This document shows positions 1 to 6,479 of a stretch of DNA of 15,647 bases, in pieces. Location of the stretch: contig CAMFSS010000018.1 of assembly GCA_945983195.1 (NCBI GenBank), positions 1-15,647 of the forward strand, written 5' to 3'. Each line of letters begins with the position of its first letter. Positions within the stretch are counted from its first letter, which is position 1. A model generated the notes under the pieces. The model had not been told where the DNA came from. It did not search any database and saw only the letters and a list, made by a program, of their open reading frames with translations. The stretch is from an uncultured Prevotellaceae bacterium (GTDB taxonomy: Bacteria > Bacteroidota > Bacteroidia > Bacteroidales > Muribaculaceae). The position numbers and the translations under genes are program-made.

Positions 1-1
1 T

Positions 2-727
2 CCGGCTATGCCCGGAAAGCATTGTGTGAGGGTGGGCATTGATGATTTGCGCGACTATATCAACTGGATTCCTTTCTTCGCCGTGTGGAAGGTGCGCCGC
101 GACAGCGACGAGGCTGCCAAGCTGCGTGCCGAGGCTGAGACTGTTCTCGCCTCTATGTCGGCTGTCGGCTGCGGTGCCGATTGCATCTACGGCTTGTGGA
201 ACGCCCATTCCCAAGACGATGCCATAGTGATAGGGAATGAAGTTATCCCCACTCCGCGCCAGCGCGTAGAGAGTGCCGACGGAGTGCAGCTCGCTCTCAG
301 CGACTTCGTTGCTCCCGAGGGCGATTTTGTAGGTACGTTTGCCGCTACCGTCAACGACCGCATTCGCACTATGATTGAAGAAGCACGTGCCGACGACTAT
401 CGCCTCATTCTGCTTCAGTCGCTCAGCGACCGCATTGTGGAGGCTGCTGCCGAGTGGCTGCATGAGCAGGTGCGGAAAAAATATTGGGGATACGCGCCCG
501 ATGAGGCTGCGCACCCCCGCGATCTGTTGCGTCAGAGCTATCAGGGCATACGTCCGGCTGCCGGCTATCCCTCGTTGCCCGACCAGAGTGTGATATTCAG
601 CATCGACCGCATAATGCCGCTTTCTGAGATTGGCATTTCTCTCACCGAGAATGGAGCGATGAATCCGGCATCGAGCGTCTGCGGCCTCATGATTTCACAC
701 CCCGACAGCCGCTACTTCATCGTGTAG
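2..727 (+). CDS. metH: Cobalamin-dependent methionine synthase, C-terminal part (partial)
   Basis: Last ~241 codons of MetH, which methylates homocysteine to methionine in the cytoplasm using methylcobalamin and methyltetrahydrofolate. The part seen is the activation domain, which binds S-adenosylmethionine and helps re-methylate oxidised cobalamin. Family hallmarks are visible: an LRDYINWIPFFAVW segment at nt 47-88, the AdoMet-binding RPAAGYPSLPDQ motif at nt 551-586, and the ending LTENGAMNP...SGLM-like...HPDSRYFIV typical of MetH C-termini. The frame is open from the first bases, so the ATG at 8 is internal and the gene begins upstream of the window. The pterin, homocysteine and cobalamin domains are not visible. 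It faces the terminase gene tail to tail across 98 bp. Identification is firm; only the truncation limits it. Confidence 0.95.
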   Translation, partial: PAMPGKHCVRVGIDDLRDYINWIPFFAVWKVRRDSDEAAKLRAEAETVLASMSAVGCGADCIYGLWNAHSQDDAIVIGNEVIPTPRQRVESADGVQLALSDFVAPEGDFVGTFAATVNDRIRTMIEEARADDYRLILLQSLSDRIVEAAAEWLHEQVRKKYWGYAPDEAAHPRDLLRQSYQGIRPAAGYPSLPDQSVIFSIDRIMPLSEIGISLTENGAMNPASSVCGLMISHPDSRYFIV

Positions 728-732
728 TTATC

Positions 733-788
733 CGGCATTTAGCGGAAAAAATGCGTAATTTTACGCAAAATTTCCGCTAAATATGCCG
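733..788. repeat. 56-bp imperfect palindrome between convergent metH and terminase
   Basis: The left arm starts CGGCATTTAGCGGAAA and ends TGCGTAA (752-758); the right arm begins TTACGCA (761-767) and ends at CGGC-complementary bases at 788. The arms match over about 26 bp, with a 2-nt bulge, a 3-nt internal mismatch and a 2-nt centre. On the minus strand the inner TGCGTAA/TTACGCA stem is followed by a T6 run (746-751), so it could terminate the terminase transcript. On the plus strand no T-run follows. It may serve as a shared terminator, or be a recombination or insertion scar. Confidence 0.6.
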
Positions 789-825
789 TAAGACTCATAA
801 TTTGTCGATTTCTTCCAGCAAGAAG

Positions 826-2799
826 TCAGTAGGCGTTGCGGGTGAGCAGTTGTCGCTTGTAGAGTGCCGGCTCTGTGCCCGGGTGTGCCGTGGTGCGTGA
901 TTTCTCCCAAATCGCCATCAGGGCTATCACGCGCGTCATCACTATGTCGTCGTGACGGCCGGCAATAGCACCGAAGCTGCCGCCGCTCTTCATCTCAAAC
1001 CACGACATTTCATCTATCGCCTCGGTGTCGCGCTCCACATAGAGGTGGTCGCGCACATGGCGCATCAGTTCATACACGCCCATCGTCTTGGTGTTCACGT
1101 TGGTGCTTATTCCCCAGCGGGTTTCGCTGCGGCGGTACAGGTTGGGGTATGCTTTGCCAATCCGTGTGAGTATATACTCCTTCACCGAGCGTCCGTCGGG
1201 CGATTCGCTGTTTCGTTTCACGTCGGTTTCGAGCGTGTTGCTCTCAATCACAAGCAGTGCACGGCCATACCACTCGGCAATCTGTGCCGATTTCCATGCC
1301 ATGAGGTCGTGGTCGAGGTGTCCGCGCCACTGTGCCACCACTTCGGGCAGTCCGCACGCCGCTTCGCGGTCGATTACAGCAATTACTGAAAAGTCTGATT
1401 TCTCGCTCGTTCCTCCCACGTCGACCGACACCAAGTAGCGTCCTTTGTGGCAGTTCACTTCATCGGGCATCTTCCACACGCGCAGCAGTCCGTTCTCCGC
1501 CGGCACGAAGTGCAGCCCTTGCAGACACACGTCACCGCACTGGGCATTGCCGTGGATGTCGCCTGTGGCAATTGGCGGCAGGCAGTCGCGGCGCATGTGG
1601 TCGAGCAGCGAGGCATCAAACACCATTCGTCCGCTCAGCGAGAACGCCTCAATGTCGTTGCTCGGATATTCTGCCTTCATCAGCGCGTGCGATGTGTATT
1701 CGCGCCGCTTCGAGTGATACCAGCACAGCATTTCCAGCGTCACGCCGCAATCGTGCCACAGGCGGCGTTCATAGTCGTCGAGCTTACGCCACAGTGCCAT
1801 AGGGTCGGTGACGGGGCGGCGGTATATTTCAATCTCATACCACGGCACAAACACCGCCTCTTTGTCGCTCAGATGCGCTTTCGAGCGCAGCCATTCGGTG
1901 TGGAAGTAGTTACCAACGCCGTTTGCCGTGCTTTCGAGCACTATCACGCTGTCGGGGAGCATTGCCACCGAGCCGCACACTGCGCGGATCAGGCTTTCGG
2001 GCGACTTGGTGGGCGTACTGCGCCAGAATGCCACTTCGGTGAGGTGCGCCATTGCTATGTCGTAGCCGCGTATTGCCTCCTGGCTTTCGGCTGAGCTTAG
2101 TGCCACCACACATTCGCGCCCCGTTATCTCGCTCACGTTGCGGCTTCCCTCGAAGGAGCGGAACCGCAGCTCGCGGCCGTCGTCGGTCATCTCCTTGGGG
2201 TAATTTGCAAGCAGGCGTGTGTACATTCCCTTTATTGATGCCGATGTGTCCTTCAGGTGACCGCAGATGAGGCTGTTCCATCGCTTGTGGTGCACTATTT
2301 GCAGCCATGCCATGTAGATTTGCACCAGTGTGGAGCCGCCCCACTGGCGTGCCTTGAGCATGATGAGGCGTATGGGCTGTGCTGCCGTGCGCATCGCTTC
2401 AAGCCGGGCAAGCACTCTGCGCTGTGGCACGTTCAGGGTGAATGGAATGTTGCGCGAAGTGGTCTTGTCCTTTATGGTGACGCACTCGCGGCACCAAAAC
2501 TCGAAGTCGTAGCGTGAGCGGCATCGGGCGTGTTCCGTCCACGACATGTGCGGCTTGAAGTCGGCATCGGCAAGCATCTGTTTCGGCACCCAGATGTCGC
2601 TGCAGGCGTAAGCCACGCATCCTGCCACCTTTTCGGGAGCTATCACCTTGTGCGTCTTCTGTGTCATTAGCAGCATTGTCCGCTCCCCGATGCAGCCAAT
2701 GCCTGCGATTGGGTCGTAAGGCACATCGAGGGCTGCCTTGCGCCTCTCGTTCTCAGCCAGCAGTTCGTCGGCACTGATCGTTGTTTCTGGGTTGTTCAT
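826..2799 (-). CDS. Phage-type terminase large subunit (orphan)
   Basis: A 657-residue protein with the two-domain build of large terminases, which package phage DNA by ATP-driven translocation and cut it with an RNase H-fold nuclease. Numbering from a TTG seven codons upstream (2820): deviant Walker A KARQWGGST at 156-164, Walker B-like DIAMAHLTE at 254-262 (E262), coupling motif ESTANGVGNYF at 296-306, then nuclease acidic residues D467 (SVDVGG), E526 (VIESN) and D624/D625 (RHDDIV). All expected catalytic residues are present and length is normal for the family. I prefer the ATG at 2799, preceded by an A/T-rich stretch, over the TTG at 2820. No small terminase, portal, capsid or tail gene lies in the window; neighbours are metH and a beta-glucosidase. 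Its base composition looks like the neighbours', suggesting long residence. Function outside a phage is unknown. Confidence 0.85.
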   Translation of the reverse strand: MNNPETTISADELLAENERRKAALDVPYDPIAGIGCIGERTMLLMTQKTHKVIAPEKVAGCVAYACSDIWVPKQMLADADFKPHMSWTEHARCRSRYDFEFWCRECVTIKDKTTSRNIPFTLNVPQRRVLARLEAMRTAAQPIRLIMLKARQWGGSTLVQIYMAWLQIVHHKRWNSLICGHLKDTSASIKGMYTRLLANYPKEMTDDGRELRFRSFEGSRNVSEITGRECVVALSSAESQEAIRGYDIAMAHLTEVAFWRSTPTKSPESLIRAVCGSVAMLPDSVIVLESTANGVGNYFHTEWLRSKAHLSDKEAVFVPWYEIEIYRRPVTDPMALWRKLDDYERRLWHDCGVTLEMLCWYHSKRREYTSHALMKAEYPSNDIEAFSLSGRMVFDASLLDHMRRDCLPPIATGDIHGNAQCGDVCLQGLHFVPAENGLLRVWKMPDEVNCHKGRYLVSVDVGGTSEKSDFSVIAVIDREAACGLPEVVAQWRGHLDHDLMAWKSAQIAEWYGRALLVIESNTLETDVKRNSESPDGRSVKEYILTRIGKAYPNLYRRSETRWGISTNVNTKTMGVYELMRHVRDHLYVERDTEAIDEMSWFEMKSGGSFGAIAGRHDDIVMTRVIALMAIWEKSRTTAHPGTEPALYKRQLLTRNAY

Positions 2800-2817
2800 G
2801 GTATTTAATTTTTTGCG

Positions 2818-2825
2818 CAAAATTA
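2818..2825 (-). promoter_or_regulatory. Possible -7 element just before the terminase gene
   Basis: TAATTTTG on the minus strand matches the Bacteroidota -7 consensus TAnnTTTG and would start RNA about 12 nt before the ATG at 2799. There is no TTTG at the expected upstream spacing, only a T-run, so the call is weak. Confidence 0.3.
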
Positions 2826-2906
2826 GCCCTGCTGCGCTACTGAAAAATCACTAAAAACGCCCTTTTGCCATCTGTCTTGTGCCTACTCGGAACAGACTGA
2901 AAAACA

Positions 2907-2937
2907 AAAGCGCCGCGAAATCACTTCGTGACGCTTT
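2907..2937 (-). terminator. Terminator-like hairpin in the gap upstream of the terminase
   Basis: Arms AAAGCGCCGCGAA (2907-2919) and TTCGTGACGCTTT (2925-2937) pair over 13 positions with one mismatch and one G-U, around a 5-nt loop. Read on the minus strand, the stem is followed by TTTTGTTTTT, as in an intrinsic terminator. No minus-strand gene ends here. It is either an attenuator in the terminase leader, the end of a small RNA, or the remnant of a lost gene. Confidence 0.55.
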
Positions 2938-2979
2938 AGGAAAAAAATAGTATGAATAAAATGTGGTATTAGGCAATGC

Positions 2980-3015
2980 CAAATATAGTTCAATTCTCCG
3001 CCGGGAGAACTGAAC
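2980..3015 (-). promoter_or_regulatory. Possible minus-strand promoter with abutting operator-like palindrome
   Basis: TATATTTG on the minus strand (2987-2980) fits the Bacteroidota -7 consensus. Directly upstream of it, at 2988-3015, lies an inverted repeat GTTCAATTCTCC / GGAGAACTGAAC with 11 of 12 positions pairing and a 4-nt centre. A repeat between -7 and -33 positions is where a repressor or activator would sit. There is no clear TTTG at -33, which would suit an activator-dependent promoter. RNA from here would run through the hairpin at 2907-2937 towards the terminase. Inference only. Confidence 0.4.
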
Positions 3016-3248
3016 ATGTGTTGCGACACTCTGTGCCAGAGGCTTTTATACTATGCGATTATCGCTCCCATAGTGAATGTCACAATGGAATCGTGGTGTT
3101 GATATTTACATGTTACTTCTGCAATATAGCTCAAATCAATGCAGATGTGATTCTGCATCTTTGTGGGTTATTGAGCAGAAATATCGCCATCGTTACTCGG
3201 ATAATCAAAAAAAAAGTAAGACTTTGAGTAAAACCATTTTTCCTGCCA

Positions 3249-3279
3249 CAAAGTTATAGCTTTTTCTTTGGAATAGCAA
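3249..3279 (-). promoter_or_regulatory. Possible minus-strand promoter inside the 2800-3465 gap
   Basis: On the minus strand TTG (3279-3277), a 20-nt spacer and TAACTTTG (3256-3249) fit the Bacteroidota promoter pattern. RNA would begin near 3242 and run towards the terminase. Only short ORFs (at most 35 codons, 3051-3158) lie downstream before the hairpin at 2937, none convincing. Otherwise the 665-bp gap holds the elements listed here and a 7-bp inverted repeat at 3139-3158 (ATGCAGA / TCTGCAT); I see no gene in it. Confidence 0.3.
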
Positions 3280-3297
3280 TATCTTTTTTCCATTAAT

Positions 3298-3329
3298 TTT
3301 GGCATATTTGCAAAATTTTGATAATTTTG
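3298..3329 (+). promoter_or_regulatory. Bacteroidota promoter of the beta-glucosidase gene
   Basis: TTTG at 3298-3301, a 20-nt spacer and TAATTTTG at 3322-3329 match the consensus TTTG-N19-21-TAnnTTTG closely. RNA would start near 3336, leaving a leader of about 130 nt before the ATG at 3466. The leader shows no riboswitch that I recognise. Confidence 0.7.
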
Positions 3330-3465
3330 CAGTGGATTTCAGCAGTTTGTCGCACTATTTGCAACACTTTGTTTGTGTGGCAGACGGCAGTGATTCGCTA
3401 TTTTCAGAACAGACGACCAATTTACCATAGTAAGTAACCCTTCAAATCATTAAATTTTCAAGAAA

Positions 3466-5775
3466 ATGAAAAAGAAGTTTTTTTCGGCAGCCCTCGCTAT
3501 GGGCTTCCTGTGCGTTGCGGCGTTGGCTTCGGCGCAACCCCCGAGAAACGAGAATGTGCAAGCCCACCCACCGAAGCGTCCGATGCTGAAGCAGCGTGTT
3601 CCGCTCTATCTCGATGACCGTGCTCCTATTGAGGATCGTGTGGAAGATGCGTTGAGCCGCATGACTCTCGAAGAGAAGGTGGCTGTGTGCCATGCTCAGT
3701 CGAAGTTCAGTTCGCCTGGTGTGAAACGTCTGGGTATTCCCGAGGTATGGATGACCGATGGTCCTCACGGCATTCGCCCCGAAGTGAAATGGGACAAGTG
3801 GAACCAGGCCGGCTGGACCAACGACTCCTGCGTGGCTTTCCCGGCTCTCACGTGCCTTGCTGCCACTTGGAACAGGGAGTTGTCGTTGCTCTATGGTATC
3901 TCTATCGGTCAGGAGGCTCGCTACCGCAACAAGACGGTGCTTCTTGGCCCCGGCGTGAACATCTACCGCACGCCTCTCAATGGTCGTAATTTCGAATATA
4001 TGGGTGAAGATCCATATCTTGCTGCGCAGATGGTGGTGCCTTATGTGCAGGGTGTGCAGAGCAATGGTGTAGCTGCTTGCGTGAAGCACTATGCGCTCAA
4101 CAACCAGGAGGTGAACCGCCACACCACAAATGTGATTGTCGATGACCGCACTCTCTATGAAATCTATCTGCCGGCTTTCAAGGCTGCCGTGCAGGAGGGT
4201 GAGGCTTGGACTATCATGGGCTCCTACAATCTCTATAAGGACCAGCATGTGTGCACCAACCAATATCTTCTCAACGACATCTTGAAGGGTGAATGGGCTT
4301 TCGATGGTGCTGTGGTTTCCGACTGGGGTGGCGTGCACGAAACAGAGCAAGCCATTACCAACGGCATGGATATGGAGTTTGGAAGCTGGACCGACGGCCT
4401 TGCCAACGGCGTGAGCAATGCCTACGACAACTACTACCTCGCTAATCCCTATCTCAATGCACTCCGCAGCGGCAAGGCAAGCGTTGAGGTGCTCAACGAC
4501 AAGGTGCGCCGAGTGCTCCGCCTTATCTTCCGCACCGAGATGAACCGCAACCGTCCGTGGGGTTCACTATGCAGCGACATTCACTATCGCGCTGCCCGTG
4601 CAATCGGTGCCGATGGAATCGTGCTGCTCCAGAACAAGAACAACACTCTGCCTATCAATGCCGATGCCACCAAGAAGATTCTCGTGGTGGGAGAGAACGC
4701 AATAAAGATGATGACCGTGGGTGGCGGCAGCTCGTCGCTCAAGGTGCAGCGCGAAATATCCCCGCTCGACGGAATCAAGGAGGCTGTTGCCGGAAAGGCT
4801 GAGGTGAAATATGTGCGCGGTTACGTTGGTGACCCCACCGGCGAGTACAACGGTGTGGTTACAGGACAGAATCTGAAGGACGACCGTGCTCCCGAGGTGC
4901 TTATTGCCGAGGCTGTGGAGGCTGCCAAGGATGCCGACTATGTGATTTTCGTGGGCGGTCTCAACAAGGCTTCACATCAGGATTGCGAGGACTCCGACCG
5001 TGCCGGGCTTGAGCTCCCCTACGACCAGGATCGCGGGACTGAGGCTCTGGCCGCCGTCAACAAGAAGCTGGTTGTGGTGAATGTGTCGGGAAATGCTGTG
5101 GCAATGCCGTGGGTGAAGAAGGTGCCTGCAATCGTTCAGGCATGGTTTATCGGCTCTGAGGCAGGTCATGCCATTGCCGATGTGCTGTTTGGCGCGGTGA
5201 ATCCTTCGGGTAAGCTGCCTATGACCTTCCCCGTGAAGCTCAGCGACTCTCCTGCCCATGCCACAGGCGACGCTAATGCTTATCCCGGCGTGGAGCGCAC
5301 CGACGGCAGCAAGATTCTCGATGAGAAATACACCGAGGGTATCTATGTGGGTTATCGCTGGTATGATACCAAGAAGATTCGTCCGCTCTTTGCCTTTGGT
5401 CATGGATTGAGCTACACCACTTTCAAATATGGCAAGGTGACTGCCGACCGCAAGTCGATGACTGCCGGCGACAAAATGACATTCTCTGTTGATGTCAGCA
5501 ACACCGGCAGCCGCAAGGGTGCCGAAGTCGTTCAGCTCTACATTACCGACAAGAAGTGCACCGTCGACCGCCCTGCAAAGGAACTCAAGGGATTCGACAA
5601 AGTGACTCTCGAACCGGGTGAAACAAAGACTGTGACTTTCACCGTGGCTAAAGATGCTCTCAGCTTCTTCGATGCCGATGCCCACAAGTGGGTGGCTGAG
5701 CCGGGCGTTTTCACAGCACACATTGCAGCCGCTGCCGACGACATTCGCACTTCGGTCGACTTCGAGCTTAAATAG
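3466..5775 (+). CDS. Exported glycoside hydrolase family 3 beta-glucosidase
   Basis: A 769-residue GH3 enzyme that removes terminal beta-linked glucose (or a related sugar) from oligosaccharides, probably in the periplasm. Residues 1-23 form a signal peptide (MKKK, hydrophobic core, ASAQ). The N-terminal TIM-barrel carries the substrate-binding VKHYALNN region (206-213) and the nucleophile D286 in VVSDWGG. The alpha/beta sandwich has E508 in DCEDSDRAGLELP as the likely acid/base. The FAFGHGLSYTTF segment (643-654) leads to a C-terminal fibronectin III-like domain (about 670-765). Length is normal for BglX-like enzymes. It has its own promoter and terminator. No SusC/SusD or other glycan genes adjoin it, so it is not in a visible polysaccharide utilisation locus. 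Substrate cannot be told from sequence; beta-xylosidase is an alternative. Confidence 0.92.
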   Translation: MKKKFFSAALAMGFLCVAALASAQPPRNENVQAHPPKRPMLKQRVPLYLDDRAPIEDRVEDALSRMTLEEKVAVCHAQSKFSSPGVKRLGIPEVWMTDGPHGIRPEVKWDKWNQAGWTNDSCVAFPALTCLAATWNRELSLLYGISIGQEARYRNKTVLLGPGVNIYRTPLNGRNFEYMGEDPYLAAQMVVPYVQGVQSNGVAACVKHYALNNQEVNRHTTNVIVDDRTLYEIYLPAFKAAVQEGEAWTIMGSYNLYKDQHVCTNQYLLNDILKGEWAFDGAVVSDWGGVHETEQAITNGMDMEFGSWTDGLANGVSNAYDNYYLANPYLNALRSGKASVEVLNDKVRRVLRLIFRTEMNRNRPWGSLCSDIHYRAARAIGADGIVLLQNKNNTLPINADATKKILVVGENAIKMMTVGGGSSSLKVQREISPLDGIKEAVAGKAEVKYVRGYVGDPTGEYNGVVTGQNLKDDRAPEVLIAEAVEAAKDADYVIFVGGLNKASHQDCEDSDRAGLELPYDQDRGTEALAAVNKKLVVVNVSGNAVAMPWVKKVPAIVQAWFIGSEAGHAIADVLFGAVNPSGKLPMTFPVKLSDSPAHATGDANAYPGVERTDGSKILDEKYTEGIYVGYRWYDTKKIRPLFAFGHGLSYTTFKYGKVTADRKSMTAGDKMTFSVDVSNTGSRKGAEVVQLYITDKKCTVDRPAKELKGFDKVTLEPGETKTVTFTVAKDALSFFDADAHKWVAEPGVFTAHIAAAADDIRTSVDFELK

Positions 5776-5805
5776 AATGTTTAAGGATATAGATTACACG
5801 ATATT

Positions 5806-5841
5806 CAGGAGGAGCGTTTCGGCGTTACCTCCTGTTTTTTT
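5806..5841 (+). terminator. Intrinsic terminator of the beta-glucosidase gene
   Basis: Stem CAGGAGG (5806-5812) / CCTCCTG (5828-5834), 15-nt loop region, then a T7 run (5835-5841), 30 bp after the stop codon. Confidence 0.88.
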
Positions 5842-5858
5842 GCTCTCAAAGCAAGCCT

Positions 5859-5887
5859 CACGTCAATTTCGTAGACGAAATGGCGTG
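5859..5887. repeat. Second inverted repeat just after the terminator
   Basis: CACG (5859-5862) pairs with CGTG (5884-5887) and ATTTCGT with ACGAAAT around an AG centre, with a small asymmetric bulge between. No T-run follows on either strand, so it is not an obvious terminator. Role unknown. Confidence 0.5.
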
Positions 5888-5920
5888 TAATCACCGTTTG
5901 TAGTTAATGAAAGTTAAATC

Positions 5921-5929
5921 GGGGGGGGG
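5921..5929. repeat. G9 homopolymer tract upstream of a promoter
   Basis: Nine consecutive G in AT-rich intergenic DNA, ending 6 bp before the TTG (-33) of the next promoter. Such tracts slip easily during replication. Confidence 0.6.
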
Positions 5930-5935
5930 TAATAA

Positions 5936-5965
5936 TTGACATTATCAATTCTTTTCATATATTTG
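5936..5965 (+). promoter_or_regulatory. Bacteroidota promoter of the small RNA unit
   Basis: TTG at 5936-5938 (ATTG context), a 19-nt spacer and TATATTTG at 5958-5965 match the phylum consensus. RNA would start near 5971. Confidence 0.65.
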
Positions 5966-5970
5966 CAGGG

Positions 5971-6141
5971 TAATACACCATCTGCGTTTGCATTCGGTTA
6001 CGCCTTTGTGCTTTTGGCATGGCAATACGCAGGAAGAATTTAAGTAGAGATAGCTATTTATTTGATAAACTAATATTTGTATGAATATTTTGTGGTAGTG
6101 CTTTGGGTGTGCTGATACCGAATCGGCACACCTCGTTTTTT
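5971..6141 (+). ncRNA. Candidate ~170-nt small noncoding RNA
   Basis: A promoter (5936-5965) and a strong intrinsic terminator (6106-6141) bracket about 170 nt without a credible gene. The 5' part folds into a 10-bp stem, CTGCGTTTGC (5982-5991) with GCAATACGCAG (6022-6032), with one bulged base and a 30-nt apical region. The middle is AT-rich and looks unstructured. A 21-codon ORF (6019-6084, starting MAIRRKN) overlaps the 3' arm of the stem and has no recognisable product, so a leader peptide is possible but not favoured. I cannot assign a family. 6S RNA and the Bacteroidales-1 motif share this promoter-to-terminator layout and approximate size and should be tested. Both neighbours have their own signals, so this is an independent unit. 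Confidence 0.5.
6106..6141 (+). terminator. Intrinsic terminator of the small RNA unit
   Basis: GGTGTGCTGAT (6106-6116) pairs with ATCGGCACACC (6122-6132) over 11 bp with one G-U, loop ACCGA, and T6 at 6136-6141. Confidence 0.85.
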
Positions 6142-6173
6142 ATTGCTTCCCACAATGGCACAAAAAATAATAA

Positions 6174-6195
6174 AAATACTCGATATTGAGTATTT
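6174..6195. promoter_or_regulatory. Operator-like palindrome overlapping a promoter
   Basis: AAATACTC (6174-6181) and GAGTATTT (6188-6195) are perfect 8-bp arms around GATATT. The right arm overlaps the -33 element of the promoter at 6193-6223. Position and symmetry fit a dimeric helix-turn-helix repressor; no regulator gene is in the window. Confidence 0.55.
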
Positions 6196-6223
6196 CATAG
6201 CTCGGAAGAATTTCGTATATTTG
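6193..6223 (+). promoter_or_regulatory. Bacteroidota promoter of the second small unit
   Basis: TTTC (6193-6196), a 19-nt spacer and TATATTTG (6216-6223) match the consensus with one change in -33. RNA would start near 6229, 28 nt before an ATG at 6257. Confidence 0.6.
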
Positions 6224-6256
6224 CGAAGTAAAAATTTCTTGGTTCAAATCTGAAAA

Positions 6257-6340
6257 ATGCAGCAAATGCAGCTATGGAAAGCTACAATAATAGAAATAGA
6301 AGGCTATAGGAATGGTACGGATGTATATTCCTATTGCTAA
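6257..6340 (+). CDS. Small ORF of 27 codons, unknown, possibly a decayed gene
   Basis: It starts MQQMQLWKATIIEIEGY and ends YSYC at a TAA. It deserves mention only because it has a good promoter with an operator-like palindrome 30-60 bp upstream and an A-rich start region. I recognise no family. Another frame stays open from 6312 across the same area into the comF antisense, so a frameshifted longer gene is possible. It could equally be a remnant or untranslated. Confidence 0.3.
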   Translation: MQQMQLWKATIIEIEGYRNGTDVYSYC

Positions 6341-6427
6341 AGTTTTCATAAAACAAGTTATTGAATTGTCACGATGTGATATCGCGGCAAGATTTTTTAT
6401 GCATATGAATAAATTTGAATGTGAAAG

Positions 6428-6479
6428 TATCATTGGCTATTCGAGCCGCGCAACGGCAAGAGTAGCCAATGATATTTTT
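6428..6479 (+). terminator. Long stem-loop across the comF stop codon; terminator of the opposing unit
   Basis: TATCATTGGCTA (6428-6439) and TAGCCAATGATA (6463-6474) are perfect 12-bp arms; the 23-nt loop holds a further GCCG/CGGC stem. On the plus strand the stem is followed by T5 (6475-6479). On the minus strand it contains the last comF codons (Ile-Ser-Leu-Ala) and the stop, with only a weak T stretch after it. It probably ends plus-strand transcription and may also stop comF mRNA. Confidence 0.65.

Noticed and set aside
1447..2094. 215-codon plus-strand ORF
   Set aside because: Antisense shadow of the terminase, whose own frame carries all catalytic motifs.
826..3015. An intact prophage around the terminase
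   Set aside because: No portal, capsid, tail, integrase or lysis gene is present; flanking genes are host genes.
3051..3158. Minus-strand ORF of 35 codons opposite the previous one
   Set aside because: No recognisable product and no start context better than chance.
2976..3227. Plus-strand ORF of 83 codons in the 2800-3465 gap
   Set aside because: It spans the inverted repeats and minus-strand promoter-like sites, has no family resemblance and an unnatural composition (Cys/His/Ile-rich); likely chance.
3442..4350. 302-codon minus-strand ORF
   Set aside because: Antisense shadow of the GH3 gene, produced by codon bias; no family features.
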